DNA from: JAIBJN01 sp963839745
GTDB lineage: Bacteria > Actinomycetota > Thermoleophilia > Gaiellales > Gaiellaceae
Reading direction: 5' to 3'
Assembly (NCBI GenBank): GCA_963839745.1
Contig: CAWIWC010000017.1
Span: forward strand, 1 to 64,000
DNA length: 64,000 nt
Shown: one piece after another, positions 55,884 through 64,000 of the stretch
Layout of the letters: each line of letters starts with the position of its first letter
Position numbering within the stretch: position 1 is the stretch's first letter
Program-made: the position numbers and the translations under genes
The notes under the pieces: model-generated
Told to the model about the DNA's origin: nothing
Databases searched by the model: none
The model's input: the letters and a program-made list of their open reading frames with translations, nothing else

Positions 55884-56726
55884 ATGGCGCGGGCGAGCCT
55901 ACTGGACGCACCCGAGCTGGCGGCGGCGAGGATCGACGAGCGAGCGGCGGGAGAGAACTTCCCCGTCGTCTCGGTGCTCGCGCCGCGCTGGGCGCGCCCG
56001 CACCTCCGCGCGCTCTACGGCTTCGCGCGACTCGTCGACAACCTCGGGGACGAGGCGGAAGGCGACAGGACGGCGCTCCTCGACGCGCTCGAACGTGAGC
56101 TCGACGGGCCTCCCAAGACGGAGGTCATGCGCCGCCTGCATGCCACGATCGTCGACCGCGGTCTTCCGCTCGAGCCCTTCCGCCGCCTGATCGAGGCCAA
56201 CCGCATCGACCAGGCGCGCGGGCGCTACGAGACCTGGGAGGACGTACGCGAGTACTGCACGTACTCGGCCGACCCGGTCGGGCGGCTCGTGCTCGGGATC
56301 TACGGTCGGGCCGGCGAGCCGGACCTGGTCGCGATGAGCGACTCGGTGTGTACCGGCCTCCAGCTCGTCAACTTTCTCCAGGATCCGCCGCGCGACCTCT
56401 CTCTCGGCCGCGTCTACCTGCCGCAGGAGGACCTGCGCCGCTTCGGCGTCACGGACGACGCCTTGGCCGGGCCGCTCGCAGAGCCGGTCGTCGCGCTCCT
56501 GCGCTTCGAGGCCGAACGTGCCCGCCGCCTGCTCGAGCAGGGCCTGCCGCTCAGGCGCGCGCTCGGCGGACGCCCGGGCCTCTCTGTCGCGCTCTACGCC
56601 CGCGGAGGCCTGGCGGCGCTCGACGCGCTGGAGCGCGCCGGCTGGGACGTCTTCACCGGGAGGCCCGCGCCCACGCGGGTCACGTTCGCGCGCCTGGCGC
56701 TCCGCGAGCTCGTCCGGCGGCCATGA
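55884..56726 (+). CDS. hpnC: Hydroxysqualene synthase HpnC
   Basis: 280 aa, squalene/phytoene-synthase fold. First Asp-rich motif LVDNLGDEAEGD, second NFLQDPPRDLSLGRVYLP. In the HpnCDE route it turns presqualene diphosphate into hydroxysqualene. First gene of the hopanoid operon; the next gene starts in its ATGA. Confidence 0.9.
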   Translation: MARASLLDAPELAAARIDERAAGENFPVVSVLAPRWARPHLRALYGFARLVDNLGDEAEGDRTALLDALERELDGPPKTEVMRRLHATIVDRGLPLEPFRRLIEANRIDQARGRYETWEDVREYCTYSADPVGRLVLGIYGRAGEPDLVAMSDSVCTGLQLVNFLQDPPRDLSLGRVYLPQEDLRRFGVTDDALAGPLAEPVVALLRFEAERARRLLEQGLPLRRALGGRPGLSVALYARGGLAALDALERAGWDVFTGRPAPTRVTFARLALRELVRRP

Positions 56727-57559
56727 GCGTGGACCACGCCTATGCCGAGGTCGCCCGGATCACCCGCCGGGAGGCGCGGAACTTCTCGTGGGGCATCGCG
56801 GTCCTGCCGCGGCCGAAGCGGCTAGCCGTGGCCGCGCTCTACGCCTTCGCGCGGCGGGTGGACGACATCGCGGACGACCCCACGCTCGACGCCGAAGCGC
56901 GGGCCAGGGGTCTCGAAGGCTGCCGGGCGGGGGTCGCCGCGCTTCCCGACGTTCCCCCCGACGACGCCGTGCTCGTCGCGCTGGCGGACGCCGTCGACCG
57001 CTACCCGATCCCGCGGAGGGCCCTGTTCGACCTCGTCGCCGGCGGGCTCATGGACGTCGAGAAGACGCGCTACGCGAGCTGGGAGGAGCTACGGGACTAC
57101 TGCCGGTGTGTCGCCGGGGCCGTCGGCCTCGCCTGCACCGCCGTCTACGGGCCGAGCGATCCTGAGGCTGCGGCGCCGCGCGCCGAGACGCTCGGCCTGG
57201 CGCTCCAGCAGATCAACATCATGCGCGACGTCGCCGAGGACTGGGCCCTCGGGCGCGTGTACCTCCCCCAGGACGAGCTCGAGCACTTCGGCGTCTCCGA
57301 GAGCGAGATCGCCGCCGGGCAGCTGCGGAGCCGGTGGCGCGAGCTCATGAGGCACCAGGACGAGCGCGCGGAGACGCTGCTGCGCGAGGGCCTCGAGCTC
57401 CTACCCCTCCTCGACCGGCGGAGCGCGCTCTGCGTGCGCGCGTTCGCCGGCATCTACCGCGGGCTCCTCGTGCAGATGCGCGGCAGCGGTTACGACGTGT
57501 TCTCGCGCCGACCGCATCTCTCGGCCGTCGGCAAGGTTCGGGCGGTGGCCGCCCTGTGA
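56723..57559 (+). CDS. hpnD: Presqualene diphosphate synthase HpnD
   Basis: 278 aa. Opening RREARNFSWGIAVLP, first Asp motif RRVDDIADD and second IMRDVAEDWALGRVYLP. It condenses two farnesyl diphosphates to presqualene diphosphate. Overlaps hpnC and hpnE by 4 nt each. Confidence 0.93.
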   Translation: MSVDHAYAEVARITRREARNFSWGIAVLPRPKRLAVAALYAFARRVDDIADDPTLDAEARARGLEGCRAGVAALPDVPPDDAVLVALADAVDRYPIPRRALFDLVAGGLMDVEKTRYASWEELRDYCRCVAGAVGLACTAVYGPSDPEAAAPRAETLGLALQQINIMRDVAEDWALGRVYLPQDELEHFGVSESEIAAGQLRSRWRELMRHQDERAETLLREGLELLPLLDRRSALCVRAFAGIYRGLLVQMRGSGYDVFSRRPHLSAVGKVRAVAAL

Positions 57560-58833
57560 GGGCGGTCGTGGTCGGCGGCGGCCTCGCGGGGCTCGCCGCC
57601 GCGCTCGAGCTCGCCGACGGCGGGCACGACGTGACGTTGCTCGAGTCGCGGCCGACGCTCGGCGGCGCCGTGCAGACGCTGCCCGAGCGGGAGGGCGATC
57701 CAGACCCGCCGCCCGACAACGGCCAGCACATCGCGCTCGGGTGCTGCACCGAGTACCTCGCATTCCTGGAGCGCATCGGGAGCCGAGCCGCGTACCGGCG
57801 TGAGCCGCTCTCGCTGCCGGTGATCGCCGAGGACGGGAGCGTCGCCAGAATCGCCCCCGGCCCGGTCGCGCTCCTCCGCTACGGACACGTCTCCCTGCGC
57901 GAGCGGCTGGCGATCGCACGCGTCGCACGCCGGCTCGGGCGCCTCGATCCGGGCGAGCTCGACGGCGAGACGTTCGCCGGCCTGCTCCGGCGCCTGGGGC
58001 AGGGGCAGCCCGCGATCGACCGCTTCTGGGACGTGTTCATCCGTCCGGCGCTCAACCTGCGCGCCGAGGAGGTGAGCGCGGCGCTCGGCGCCTTCACCGT
58101 GCAGACCGCCCTGCTGGGCGAGCGGAGCGCGAGCGACCTCGTCCTCCCGGTCGAGCCTCTCGGCGCGATGCACGGTGAGGCGGCGGGAGCCGTGCTCGCC
58201 GAGAAGGGCGCGACCGTGCGGACGAACGCGCGCGCCGCGGAGCTCGCGGACGGCGCCGTCGTCCTCGCCGACGGCGAGCGTGTCGAGGCCGACGCCGTCG
58301 TCGTCGCCCTGCCGCCGGCCGAGAGCGCCCGCCTGCTCGGCGAGGCCGACCCGCAGCTCGAGGACTCGCCGATCGTCAGCGTCCACCTGCTCTTCGACCG
58401 GCCGATCCTGCAGTTCGAGCTCGCCGCCCTCCTGGGCAGCCCGGCGCACTGGGTCTTCGACCGCGGTGCCCTCACCGGCCACCGTCCGCCCGAGGGCCAG
58501 TACCTGACGGTCGTCTCGAGCGGTGCGCCCGAGCTCCTCGAGCTGCGCGGCCGCGCGCTCGTGGACACGATGGCCGCCGAGCTGACCGGACGGCTCGGCG
58601 CGGCGGAGCTCCTCTGGTCGCGCGTGAGCCGCGAGCCGGGGGCGACCTTCGCCGGGCGCCCCGGCACCGCCGCGCGCCGGCCCGTGCCCGGCATCGCGCG
58701 CCCCGGCGTTGTCCGTGCGGGCGCGTGGACAGCCACCGGCTGGCCGGCGACGATGGAGAGCGCCGTGCGCAGCGGCCGGGCGGCCGCGTCCGCCCTGGTC
58801 GAGGCCTCGTCGCAGACGCCTGCGTCCGCGTGA
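57556..58833 (+). CDS. hpnE: Hydroxysqualene dehydroxylase HpnE
   Basis: 425 aa from GTG. Flavin amine-oxidase-like fold with VVVGGGLAGLAAALELADGG and the C-terminal TGWPATMESAVRSG. DNGQHIALGCC is the usual HpnE loop. It reduces hydroxysqualene to squalene. A 103-nt gap (58834-58936) follows, holding only weak GC-rich repeats and a short TCACG-loop-CGTGA stem. Confidence 0.92.
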   Translation: MRAVVVGGGLAGLAAALELADGGHDVTLLESRPTLGGAVQTLPEREGDPDPPPDNGQHIALGCCTEYLAFLERIGSRAAYRREPLSLPVIAEDGSVARIAPGPVALLRYGHVSLRERLAIARVARRLGRLDPGELDGETFAGLLRRLGQGQPAIDRFWDVFIRPALNLRAEEVSAALGAFTVQTALLGERSASDLVLPVEPLGAMHGEAAGAVLAEKGATVRTNARAAELADGAVVLADGERVEADAVVVALPPAESARLLGEADPQLEDSPIVSVHLLFDRPILQFELAALLGSPAHWVFDRGALTGHRPPEGQYLTVVSSGAPELLELRGRALVDTMAAELTGRLGAAELLWSRVSREPGATFAGRPGTAARRPVPGIARPGVVRAGAWTATGWPATMESAVRSGRAAASALVEASSQTPASA

Positions 58834-58936
58834 GAAACTCTTAAGGGTTATGGGGCACCCCGCCCTCCACCCGCTTTCGAGCGTAACGCCGGAAAGCGCG
58901 CGCGTGGCGCGCGGGATGTCACGAGGGCGTGACTAG

Positions 58937-60814
58937 GTGAGCACGACCCGCCGCAGGGCAGCACAAGCCCTCCCCGAGGGCGCGCTCGACCGGACCCTCG
59001 ACGCCGCGGTCGAGCGGCTGCTCGGGCTCCAGAAGGAAGGCGGCTGGTGGGTCGGCGAGCTCGAGTCCAACGTGACCATGACCGCGCAGCACCTCCTGCT
59101 GCACGAGTTCCTGGGCATCCGCGACGAGGAGACGACGCGGCGCTGCGTGAACGAGCTGCTTGCGCGCCAGCGGCCCGACGGCCTCTGGGCGATCTACTGG
59201 GGCGGCGAGCCCGACCTGGCGGCCACGCTCGAGTCCTACGCCGCGCTGCGGCTCGCCGGGCTCGACCCCGACGACGAGCGGCTCGTAGCCGCGCGGCGCT
59301 TCTGCGAGGAACAGGGCGGCATCGGCGGCGCCCGCGTCTTCACGCGGATCTGGCTCGCGCTCTTCGGGCTCTGGCCGTGGGACGAGATCCCGCAGATCCC
59401 CCCGGAGCTCGTCCTCATGAAGCCCTGGATGCCGCTCTCCGTCTACGACTTCGCCTGCTGGGCCCGCCAGACCGTCGTCCCACTCACGGTCGTCCTTCAC
59501 TACCGGCCGGTGCGGAACCTTCCGCCCGAGCGCGCGTGCCACGAGCTCGACCTCGGCGCCGTGCCGCGGAAAGCGACGGCGGGCCTGCTCAGCGACCGGG
59601 CGCTCGCCTGGTACGCGGCGCAGCGCGTGCAGCCCGGCCGGGAGCGCGCCCTCGCCTACGCCGAGCGGTGGATCATCGACCGCCAGGAGCTCGACGGCTC
59701 GTGGGGCGGGATCCAGCCGCCGTGGGTGTGGTCGCTGATCGCGCTCGCATGCCGCGGCCACGGGCTCGAGTCGCCCTACGTGAGCCGCGGGCTTGCCGGC
59801 TGGAATCGTTTCATGGTCGAGGAGGGAGACCGGCTGCGCCCCGAGGCGTGCCAGTCGCCCGTCTGGGACACCGGCCTGGCGTTGCTCGCCCTCCGCGCCG
59901 CCGACGTGCCGGCGGAGGAGCCGGCGCTCGAGCACGCGGCCCACTGGCTCGTCGACGAGGAGATCCGCGAGCGCGGGGACTGGATCGTCAGACGGCCGGG
60001 GCTCGAGGCCGGCGGCTGGGCCTTCGAGTACGACAACGACCTCTATCCCGACATCGACGACGCGGCGATCGTCGCGCTCGCCCTCGATGAGCTCGGCGAC
60101 GGTCGGCCCTCCGTCGAGCGCGCCTGCCGCTGGATGGCCGGCATGCAGTCGGCGAACGGCGGCTGGGGCGCCTTCGACGCCGACAACGACGCGCAGTGGC
60201 TCTACAAGATCCCCTTCTGCGACTTCGGCGCGGTCACCGATCCGCCCTCGGCCGACGTGACCGCCCACGTCGTCGAGCTGCTCGCGCGCGAGCAGGGCTA
60301 CGAGGAGAACGTGCGCCGCGGGATCGACTACCTCCTCGACGAGCAGGAGGAGGACGGCTCGTGGTTCGGGCGCTGGGGCGTCAACTACATCTACGGCACG
60401 GGTGCGGTGCTGCCGGCCCTCCAGGCCGTGGGCTTCCCGCCGGACCACCCCGCGATCCGCCGCGCCGTCGCGTGGCTGGAGGCGCACCAGAACGCGGACG
60501 GAGGCTTCGGCGAGGACTGTCGCTCGTACGACCTCGGCGAGGCCGGTCTCGCGTGGCGCGGGCGCGGCGAGTCGACTCCGTCGCAGACCGCGTGGGCCCT
60601 GCTCGGGCTCGCTGCCGCCGGCGAAGCGCGCTCCGACTGCGCCGCGCGCGCCGTCGCCTGGCTCGCCGAGAACCAGCGGCCCGACGGCGGCTGGGACGAG
60701 GACTTCTTCACGGGCACCGGCTTCCCGCGCGACTTCCTCATCAACTACCACCTCTACCGGGAGGTCTGGCCGGTCATGGCCCTCGGGCGCGTCCGCCGCG
60801 CCCTCGCCGCGTGA
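58937..60814 (+). CDS. shc: Squalene-hopene cyclase
   Basis: 625 aa from GTG, full length. The acid motif DxDD is DIDD in LYPDIDDAA, and several QW repeats are visible (QKEGGWW, QELDGSWGG, QSANGGWGAFD, QNADGGFGED, QRPDGGWDED). It folds squalene into the pentacyclic hopene at the inner membrane face. Central step of the operon. Confidence 0.96.
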   Translation: MSTTRRRAAQALPEGALDRTLDAAVERLLGLQKEGGWWVGELESNVTMTAQHLLLHEFLGIRDEETTRRCVNELLARQRPDGLWAIYWGGEPDLAATLESYAALRLAGLDPDDERLVAARRFCEEQGGIGGARVFTRIWLALFGLWPWDEIPQIPPELVLMKPWMPLSVYDFACWARQTVVPLTVVLHYRPVRNLPPERACHELDLGAVPRKATAGLLSDRALAWYAAQRVQPGRERALAYAERWIIDRQELDGSWGGIQPPWVWSLIALACRGHGLESPYVSRGLAGWNRFMVEEGDRLRPEACQSPVWDTGLALLALRAADVPAEEPALEHAAHWLVDEEIRERGDWIVRRPGLEAGGWAFEYDNDLYPDIDDAAIVALALDELGDGRPSVERACRWMAGMQSANGGWGAFDADNDAQWLYKIPFCDFGAVTDPPSADVTAHVVELLAREQGYEENVRRGIDYLLDEQEEDGSWFGRWGVNYIYGTGAVLPALQAVGFPPDHPAIRRAVAWLEAHQNADGGFGEDCRSYDLGEAGLAWRGRGESTPSQTAWALLGLAAAGEARSDCAARAVAWLAENQRPDGGWDEDFFTGTGFPRDFLINYHLYREVWPVMALGRVRRALAA

Positions 60815-61689
60815 AGGTCTACGTCAGCGGCGCGACCGGCTTCGTCGGCGGCCACGTCGCACGGGAGCTCCGCGAGCGTGGGGAGGACGTCCGCGACGAG
60901 CGCGTCGACCTCCTCGACCGCCCCGGGCTCGCGCGCGCCGTCGCAGGCTGCGACGCCGTCGTCCACGTCGCCGCGCTCTACAGCTACGACGCGCCCGCCT
61001 CGGAGCATCGGCGCGTGAACGTCGAGGGCACGAGGAACCTCCTGGAGGCTGCCGCGGGAGCCGGTGTCCGCCGATTCGTCCACACGAGCACGGCGGGCAC
61101 GTGCGGCCCGGTCGCCGGCCGGCCCGCCACCGAGGCCGACGAGCCGCCCTCCTGGGAGCGCGAGGTCCCGTACAAGCGGACGAAGCTGGAAGCCGAGAAG
61201 CTGGCACTCGAGGCCGGGGCCGTGGTGGTCAACCCGACCACGCCCGTCGGCGACGGCGACCACAAGCCGACGCCGACCGGCCGCATGGTCGCCGGCGTGG
61301 CCACGGGGAAGATTCGCGGCTTCGTGGGCACCACCGGGCTCAACGTCGTCGACGTCCGCGACGTCGCCCGCGGGCACGCGCTCGCGCTCGAGCGGGGGGA
61401 CCCCGGAGAGCGCTATCTGCTCGGGGGCGCCAACCTCTCGCTCGAGGACCTCTTCGCCGTGATCGCACGCCTGGCGGGACGTCGACGCCCGCGCCTGCGG
61501 GTTCCGTATGCTGTTGCCGAGATGGCCGGGGCGCTGGGCATCGTCAATCGCGATGAGGTGCGCCTGGCCCGCCTGCCCATGTACTTCTCCTCGGAGAAAG
61601 CCGTGAGTAGACTCGGGTACGAACCGGGTCCCGTCGAGCCCGCGCTCGCGCGGGCCGTCGCCGAGGCGCTCAGGAAGGGAGGAGCATGA
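60811..61689 (+). CDS. hpnA: Hopanoid-associated sugar epimerase-like SDR HpnA
   Basis: 292 aa extended SDR. NAD loop VSGATGFVGGHVARELRERG, active site TSTAGT and YKRTK, and VNPTTPVGDGDHKPTPTG, a typical HpnA segment. Its role in side-chain decoration is not settled. GTG start overlaps the shc stop. Confidence 0.9.
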   Translation: MKVYVSGATGFVGGHVARELRERGEDVRDERVDLLDRPGLARAVAGCDAVVHVAALYSYDAPASEHRRVNVEGTRNLLEAAAGAGVRRFVHTSTAGTCGPVAGRPATEADEPPSWEREVPYKRTKLEAEKLALEAGAVVVNPTTPVGDGDHKPTPTGRMVAGVATGKIRGFVGTTGLNVVDVRDVARGHALALERGDPGERYLLGGANLSLEDLFAVIARLAGRRRPRLRVPYAVAEMAGALGIVNRDEVRLARLPMYFSSEKAVSRLGYEPGPVEPALARAVAEALRKGGA

Positions 61690-62685
61690 AGTTTCCGCTT
61701 CGCAGCACCGTCCAGATCGGGCGCTACGTCGCCTCGCAGAAGGGGAACGACCGCTACCCGCTCGTGATCATGCTCGAGCCCACGCTGGGCTGCAACATCG
61801 CCTGCATCGGCTGCGGGAAGATCCGCGAGTACGAGTCGAACAAGGCGCGGCTCACGGTGGACGAGTGCCTCCAGTCCGCGGTCGAGTGCCCCGCGCCGGT
61901 GGTCTCCGTCTGCGGCGGCGAGCCGCTGATCTTCAAGGGCATCGAGGAAGTCGTCGCCGGCTTCGTCGAGATGAAGCGGAACGTCCAGCTCTGCACGAAC
62001 GCGCTCAGGCTCGTGGACATGCTCGACAAGTTCGAGCCGAACCCGCGCCTGACGTTCGTCGTGCACCTCGACGGCATGCAGGAGATCCACGACTACATCT
62101 GCGACTACCCGGGCCTCTGGGAAGTCGCGGTCGACGCGATCCGCGCCGCGCGGGAGAACGGCTTCCGCGTGACCACGAACACGACGATCTTCAAGGAGAC
62201 CGAGGTCGACGACGTCATCGAGATGATGGGCTACCTCACGAACGAGGTGGGCATCGACGGGATGCTCGTCGCGCCCGGCTACCAGTACTCGCAGATCGAC
62301 CCGAACCTGACCATGACGCGGGACGAGCACGAGGTGAAGTTCCGGCTCATCCGCGACTGCGGTCAAGCGCCACGGCTACCGCTGGCTGGCGAGCCCCGTC
62401 TACCAGGACTTCCTCACCGGCGAGCGCAAGCTTCCGTGCGCGCCGTGGGGCTCCGTGACGCGCAACCCGTACGGCTGGAAGGGCCCCTGCTACCTCCTCA
62501 CGGACGGGATCTTCCCGACGTACGAGGCGCTCGTGAACGGGATCGAGTGGGAGCGGTACGGCCCCGGCAACGACCACCGCTGCGAGCACTGCGGGATCCA
62601 CTCCGGCTTCGAGCCCGCCGCCACCATCGCGACGACCTCGAGCGTCAAGGAGACCGTCAGGAGCCTCGCATGGACACTGCGGTAG
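61686..62685 (+). CDS. hpnH: Adenosyl-hopene transferase HpnH (frame break in sequence)
   Basis: About 332 aa after repair. Radical SAM cluster CNIACIGCGK, an unusual Cx3Cx2C spacing read exactly; SVCGGEPLIFKG follows. HpnH adds the 5'-deoxyadenosyl group to diploptene. An extra T at about 62358 breaks the frame; removing it gives RDAVKRHGYRWLASPVYQDF and the normal end with CEHCGIHSGFE. Confidence 0.93.
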
Positions 62686-62689
62686 GTGT

Positions 62690-62717
62690 CGCGGAAAGTG
62701 CTGACGCACTTTCCGCG
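62690..62717 (+). repeat. 12-bp perfect hairpin between hpnH and hpnG
   Basis: CGCGGAAAGTGC, loop TGAC, GCACTTTCCGCG. It starts 5 nt after the hpnH stop and ends just before the hpnG frame. It is more perfect than nearby random pairings. Possible partial terminator, RNA processing site or mobile palindromic repeat. Confidence 0.6.
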
Positions 62718-62728
62718 AAGGAGCCGCC

Positions 62729-63316
62729 TCGACGCTCGCGTGTGCTCTGGCGGTCGAGGAGCGGGCGGCCGCCAAAGGCGGAGCGCGCTGCGCGGCGGGT
62801 CGGCCTGGGCGCGCGCGAGGGGCTCCGCCGAGCGGGCCGCTCGTCTCCTTCGGGCTCGCGGGCGCGCTCGTCTCCGGCCTCGAGCCGGGCACGCTCCTGA
62901 CCGCCCGCCGCGTCGTCGACGCCGAGGGCACGGTGCTCTGGGAGAACGAGCCGCTGCGCGTCCCGGGCGCCCTCACGGCAGTCGTCTGCGACGCGGGCCG
63001 GATCGTCGATGACCCCGTCGAGCGTCGTGAGCTGGCCCGAAGCACGGGCGCCGCCGCCGTCGACACCGAGAGCGCCACCCTGGCCGCTACCGGCCGGCTC
63101 GCCGGCGTCGTCAGAGCCATCTCGGACACGCCCGAGCAGCCCGTCGGCAAGCTCGCACACGCCGCGAGGCGCGACGGCGCCACCGACTGGCGCGTGGTCG
63201 CGCAGGCGCTCACGTCGGAGCCGCGCGCGACCCTCCGCACGGCGCTGGCCACGCGCCGCGCGCTCGCCAGCCTGCGCAGCGCAGCCGCTTCGCTCGCCTC
63301 GGAGGGAGCGCGGTGA
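62729..63316 (+). CDS. hpnG: Hopanoid-associated nucleosidase/phosphorylase HpnG-like
   Basis: About 195 aa; the start is unresolved (no ATG/GTG/TTG in frame after the stop at 62702; CTG at 62747 is possible). ACALAVEERAAA is a normal N-terminus of the family, GPLVSFGLAGALV the phosphorylase loop, and VDTESATLAA the substrate Glu region. Between 62795 and 62840 a second frame spells VGLGAREGL, which fits the family better, so two compensating single-base errors are likely. It removes adenine from adenosylhopane. Confidence 0.78.
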   Translation, partial: STLACALAVEERAAAKGGARCAAGRPGRARGAPPSGPLVSFGLAGALVSGLEPGTLLTARRVVDAEGTVLWENEPLRVPGALTAVVCDAGRIVDDPVERRELARSTGAAAVDTESATLAATGRLAGVVRAISDTPEQPVGKLAHAARRDGATDWRVVAQALTSEPRATLRTALATRRALASLRSAAASLASEGAR

Positions 63317-64000
63317 GCAAGCGCGTCCTCGTCGCCGGCCCGCGCAGCTTCTGCGCCGGTGTTGTCCGCGCCATCGACATCGTCGAGGAGCTGCTCAAGC
63401 GCCACGGCCCGCCGGTGTACGTCCGCCACGAGATCGTCCACAACGTCCACGTCGTGCGCGACCTCGAGGAGCGCGGGGCGGTCTTCGTCGAGTCCGAGGA
63501 GGACGTGCCCGAGGGCGCGCTCGTCGTCCTCTCCGCCCACGGGGTGGCCCCCAAGGTCTACGAGAAGTGCGCCGAGCGTGGGCTCCAGGTCGTCGACGCC
63601 GTTTGCCCGCTCGTGTCCAAGGTGCACGCCGAGGCCCGCCGCTACGCGGCGCGCGGCCACAAGATCGCGCTCGTGGGGCACGCCGGCCACGTCGAGGTCG
63701 AGGGCACGATGGGAGAGGCGCCGGACTCGATCGTCCTCGTCGAGACTCCCGAAGACGTCGAGAGCATCGAGCTCGAGGAGGGCCAGCGGCTCGCCTACCT
63801 GACGCAGACCACGCTCTCGCTCGACGACACGGCCGACGTGGTCGACGCGCTCCGCGAGACGCGTCCCGATCTCGTCGGGCCGCCCTCGGCGGACATCTGC
63901 TACGCGACCCAGAACCGCCAGGACGCCGTCAAGCGCATCTGCGAGGAGGCGACGCTCGTGCTCGTCGTCGGCTCGAAGGCGAGCTCGAACGCGAACCGCC
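63313..64000 (+). CDS. ispH: 4-hydroxy-3-methylbut-2-enyl diphosphate reductase, 3' end outside window
   Basis: 229 codons visible from GTG, overlapping the hpnG stop. Fe-S cysteines are in RSFCAGVVRA, VDAVCPLVSKVH and DICYATQNRQ; HEIVHN, SAHGV and GHAGHVEVEG are the substrate His loops. It makes IPP and DMAPP at the end of the MEP pathway, feeding the squalene made by this operon. The C-terminal part (about 80 residues) lies beyond 64000. Confidence 0.95.
   Translation, partial: MSKRVLVAGPRSFCAGVVRAIDIVEELLKRHGPPVYVRHEIVHNVHVVRDLEERGAVFVESEEDVPEGALVVLSAHGVAPKVYEKCAERGLQVVDAVCPLVSKVHAEARRYAARGHKIALVGHAGHVEVEGTMGEAPDSIVLVETPEDVESIELEEGQRLAYLTQTTLSLDDTADVVDALRETRPDLVGPPSADICYATQNRQDAVKRICEEATLVLVVGSKASSNANR

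Noticed and set aside
58919..60751. A 610-aa minus-strand frame opposite squalene-hopene cyclase
   Set aside because: Antisense shadow of a clear, full-length shc; the composition is low complexity.
62670..62900. ATG at 62670 as the hpnG start
   Set aside because: Its frame gives an Arg-rich sequence with no similarity to the family; the family N-terminus (ACALAVEERAA) lies in another frame.

Overview
The window is GC-rich, gene-dense bacterial chromosome with no insertion sequence, prophage, CRISPR array or rRNA operon. An LexA box of the GAAC-N4-GTTC type, a class A RNase P RNA, F420/FMN PPOX-type proteins, leaderless promoters and a full hopanoid operon point to Actinomycetota. A deep-branching class such as Thermoleophilia is my inference; no marker in the window proves it.

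Layout. 0.2-7.5 kb: a secreted histidine/phenylalanine ammonia-lyase-like protein, a lipoprotein, an ArsR/SRPBCC pair, a tandem pair of YCII proteins, a glycosyltransferase, a CDF metal transporter and SecG. 7.5-13.2 kb: a TldD/TldE operon with a beta-propeller and a MoaD-like carrier, tRNA-Leu(GAG), lexA with its own SOS box, a 168-bp element bounded by inverted repeats, and rnpB. 13.3-27.9 kb: an AlkZ-like gene, leuCD, and on the other strand a coupled ten-gene run leuA, dead leuB paralogue, ilvB, ilvN, ilvC, hom, thrC, thrB, ilvD, leuB. It is preceded by what looks like a leader peptide and a set of competing hairpins. 28-36.6 kb: a cholesterol-oxidase-like GMC enzyme, a YdeI protein, and an operon of three tandem Old-Yellow-Enzyme paralogues with a patatin and a methyltransferase. 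36.6-39.4 kb: a two-gene STAND (NLR-like) ATPase module whose second protein appears to run through a membrane helix into PASTA domains and a CARDB-like domain. 39.4-41.8 kb: an SDR and three small exported proteins. 41.8-47.9 kb: a polyamine/GABA-type cluster (gamma-glutamyl ligase, hydrolase, aldehyde dehydrogenase, permease). 47.9-55.9 kb: a membrane beta-propeller, a dimethylglycine-dehydrogenase-like enzyme, an ornithine-cyclodeaminase-like enzyme, a PPOX protein, a class III CoA transferase and an aldo/keto reductase. 55.9-64 kb: the hopanoid operon hpnC-hpnD-hpnE-shc-hpnA-hpnH-hpnG-ispH, cut by the window end.

Genes are packed with ATGA, GTGA or TTGA overlaps, so most transcripts are long and translation is probably coupled. 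Many first genes have a -10-like hexamer 6-13 nt before the start codon and no Shine-Dalgarno sequence.

About a dozen conserved genes (leuB, ilvB, ilvN, hpnH, the permease, the STAND gene and others) carry small frame breaks, most of them repaired by removing one base. This looks like insertion error in the consensus rather than real gene decay, and those genes are described as intact genes with probable sequence errors.
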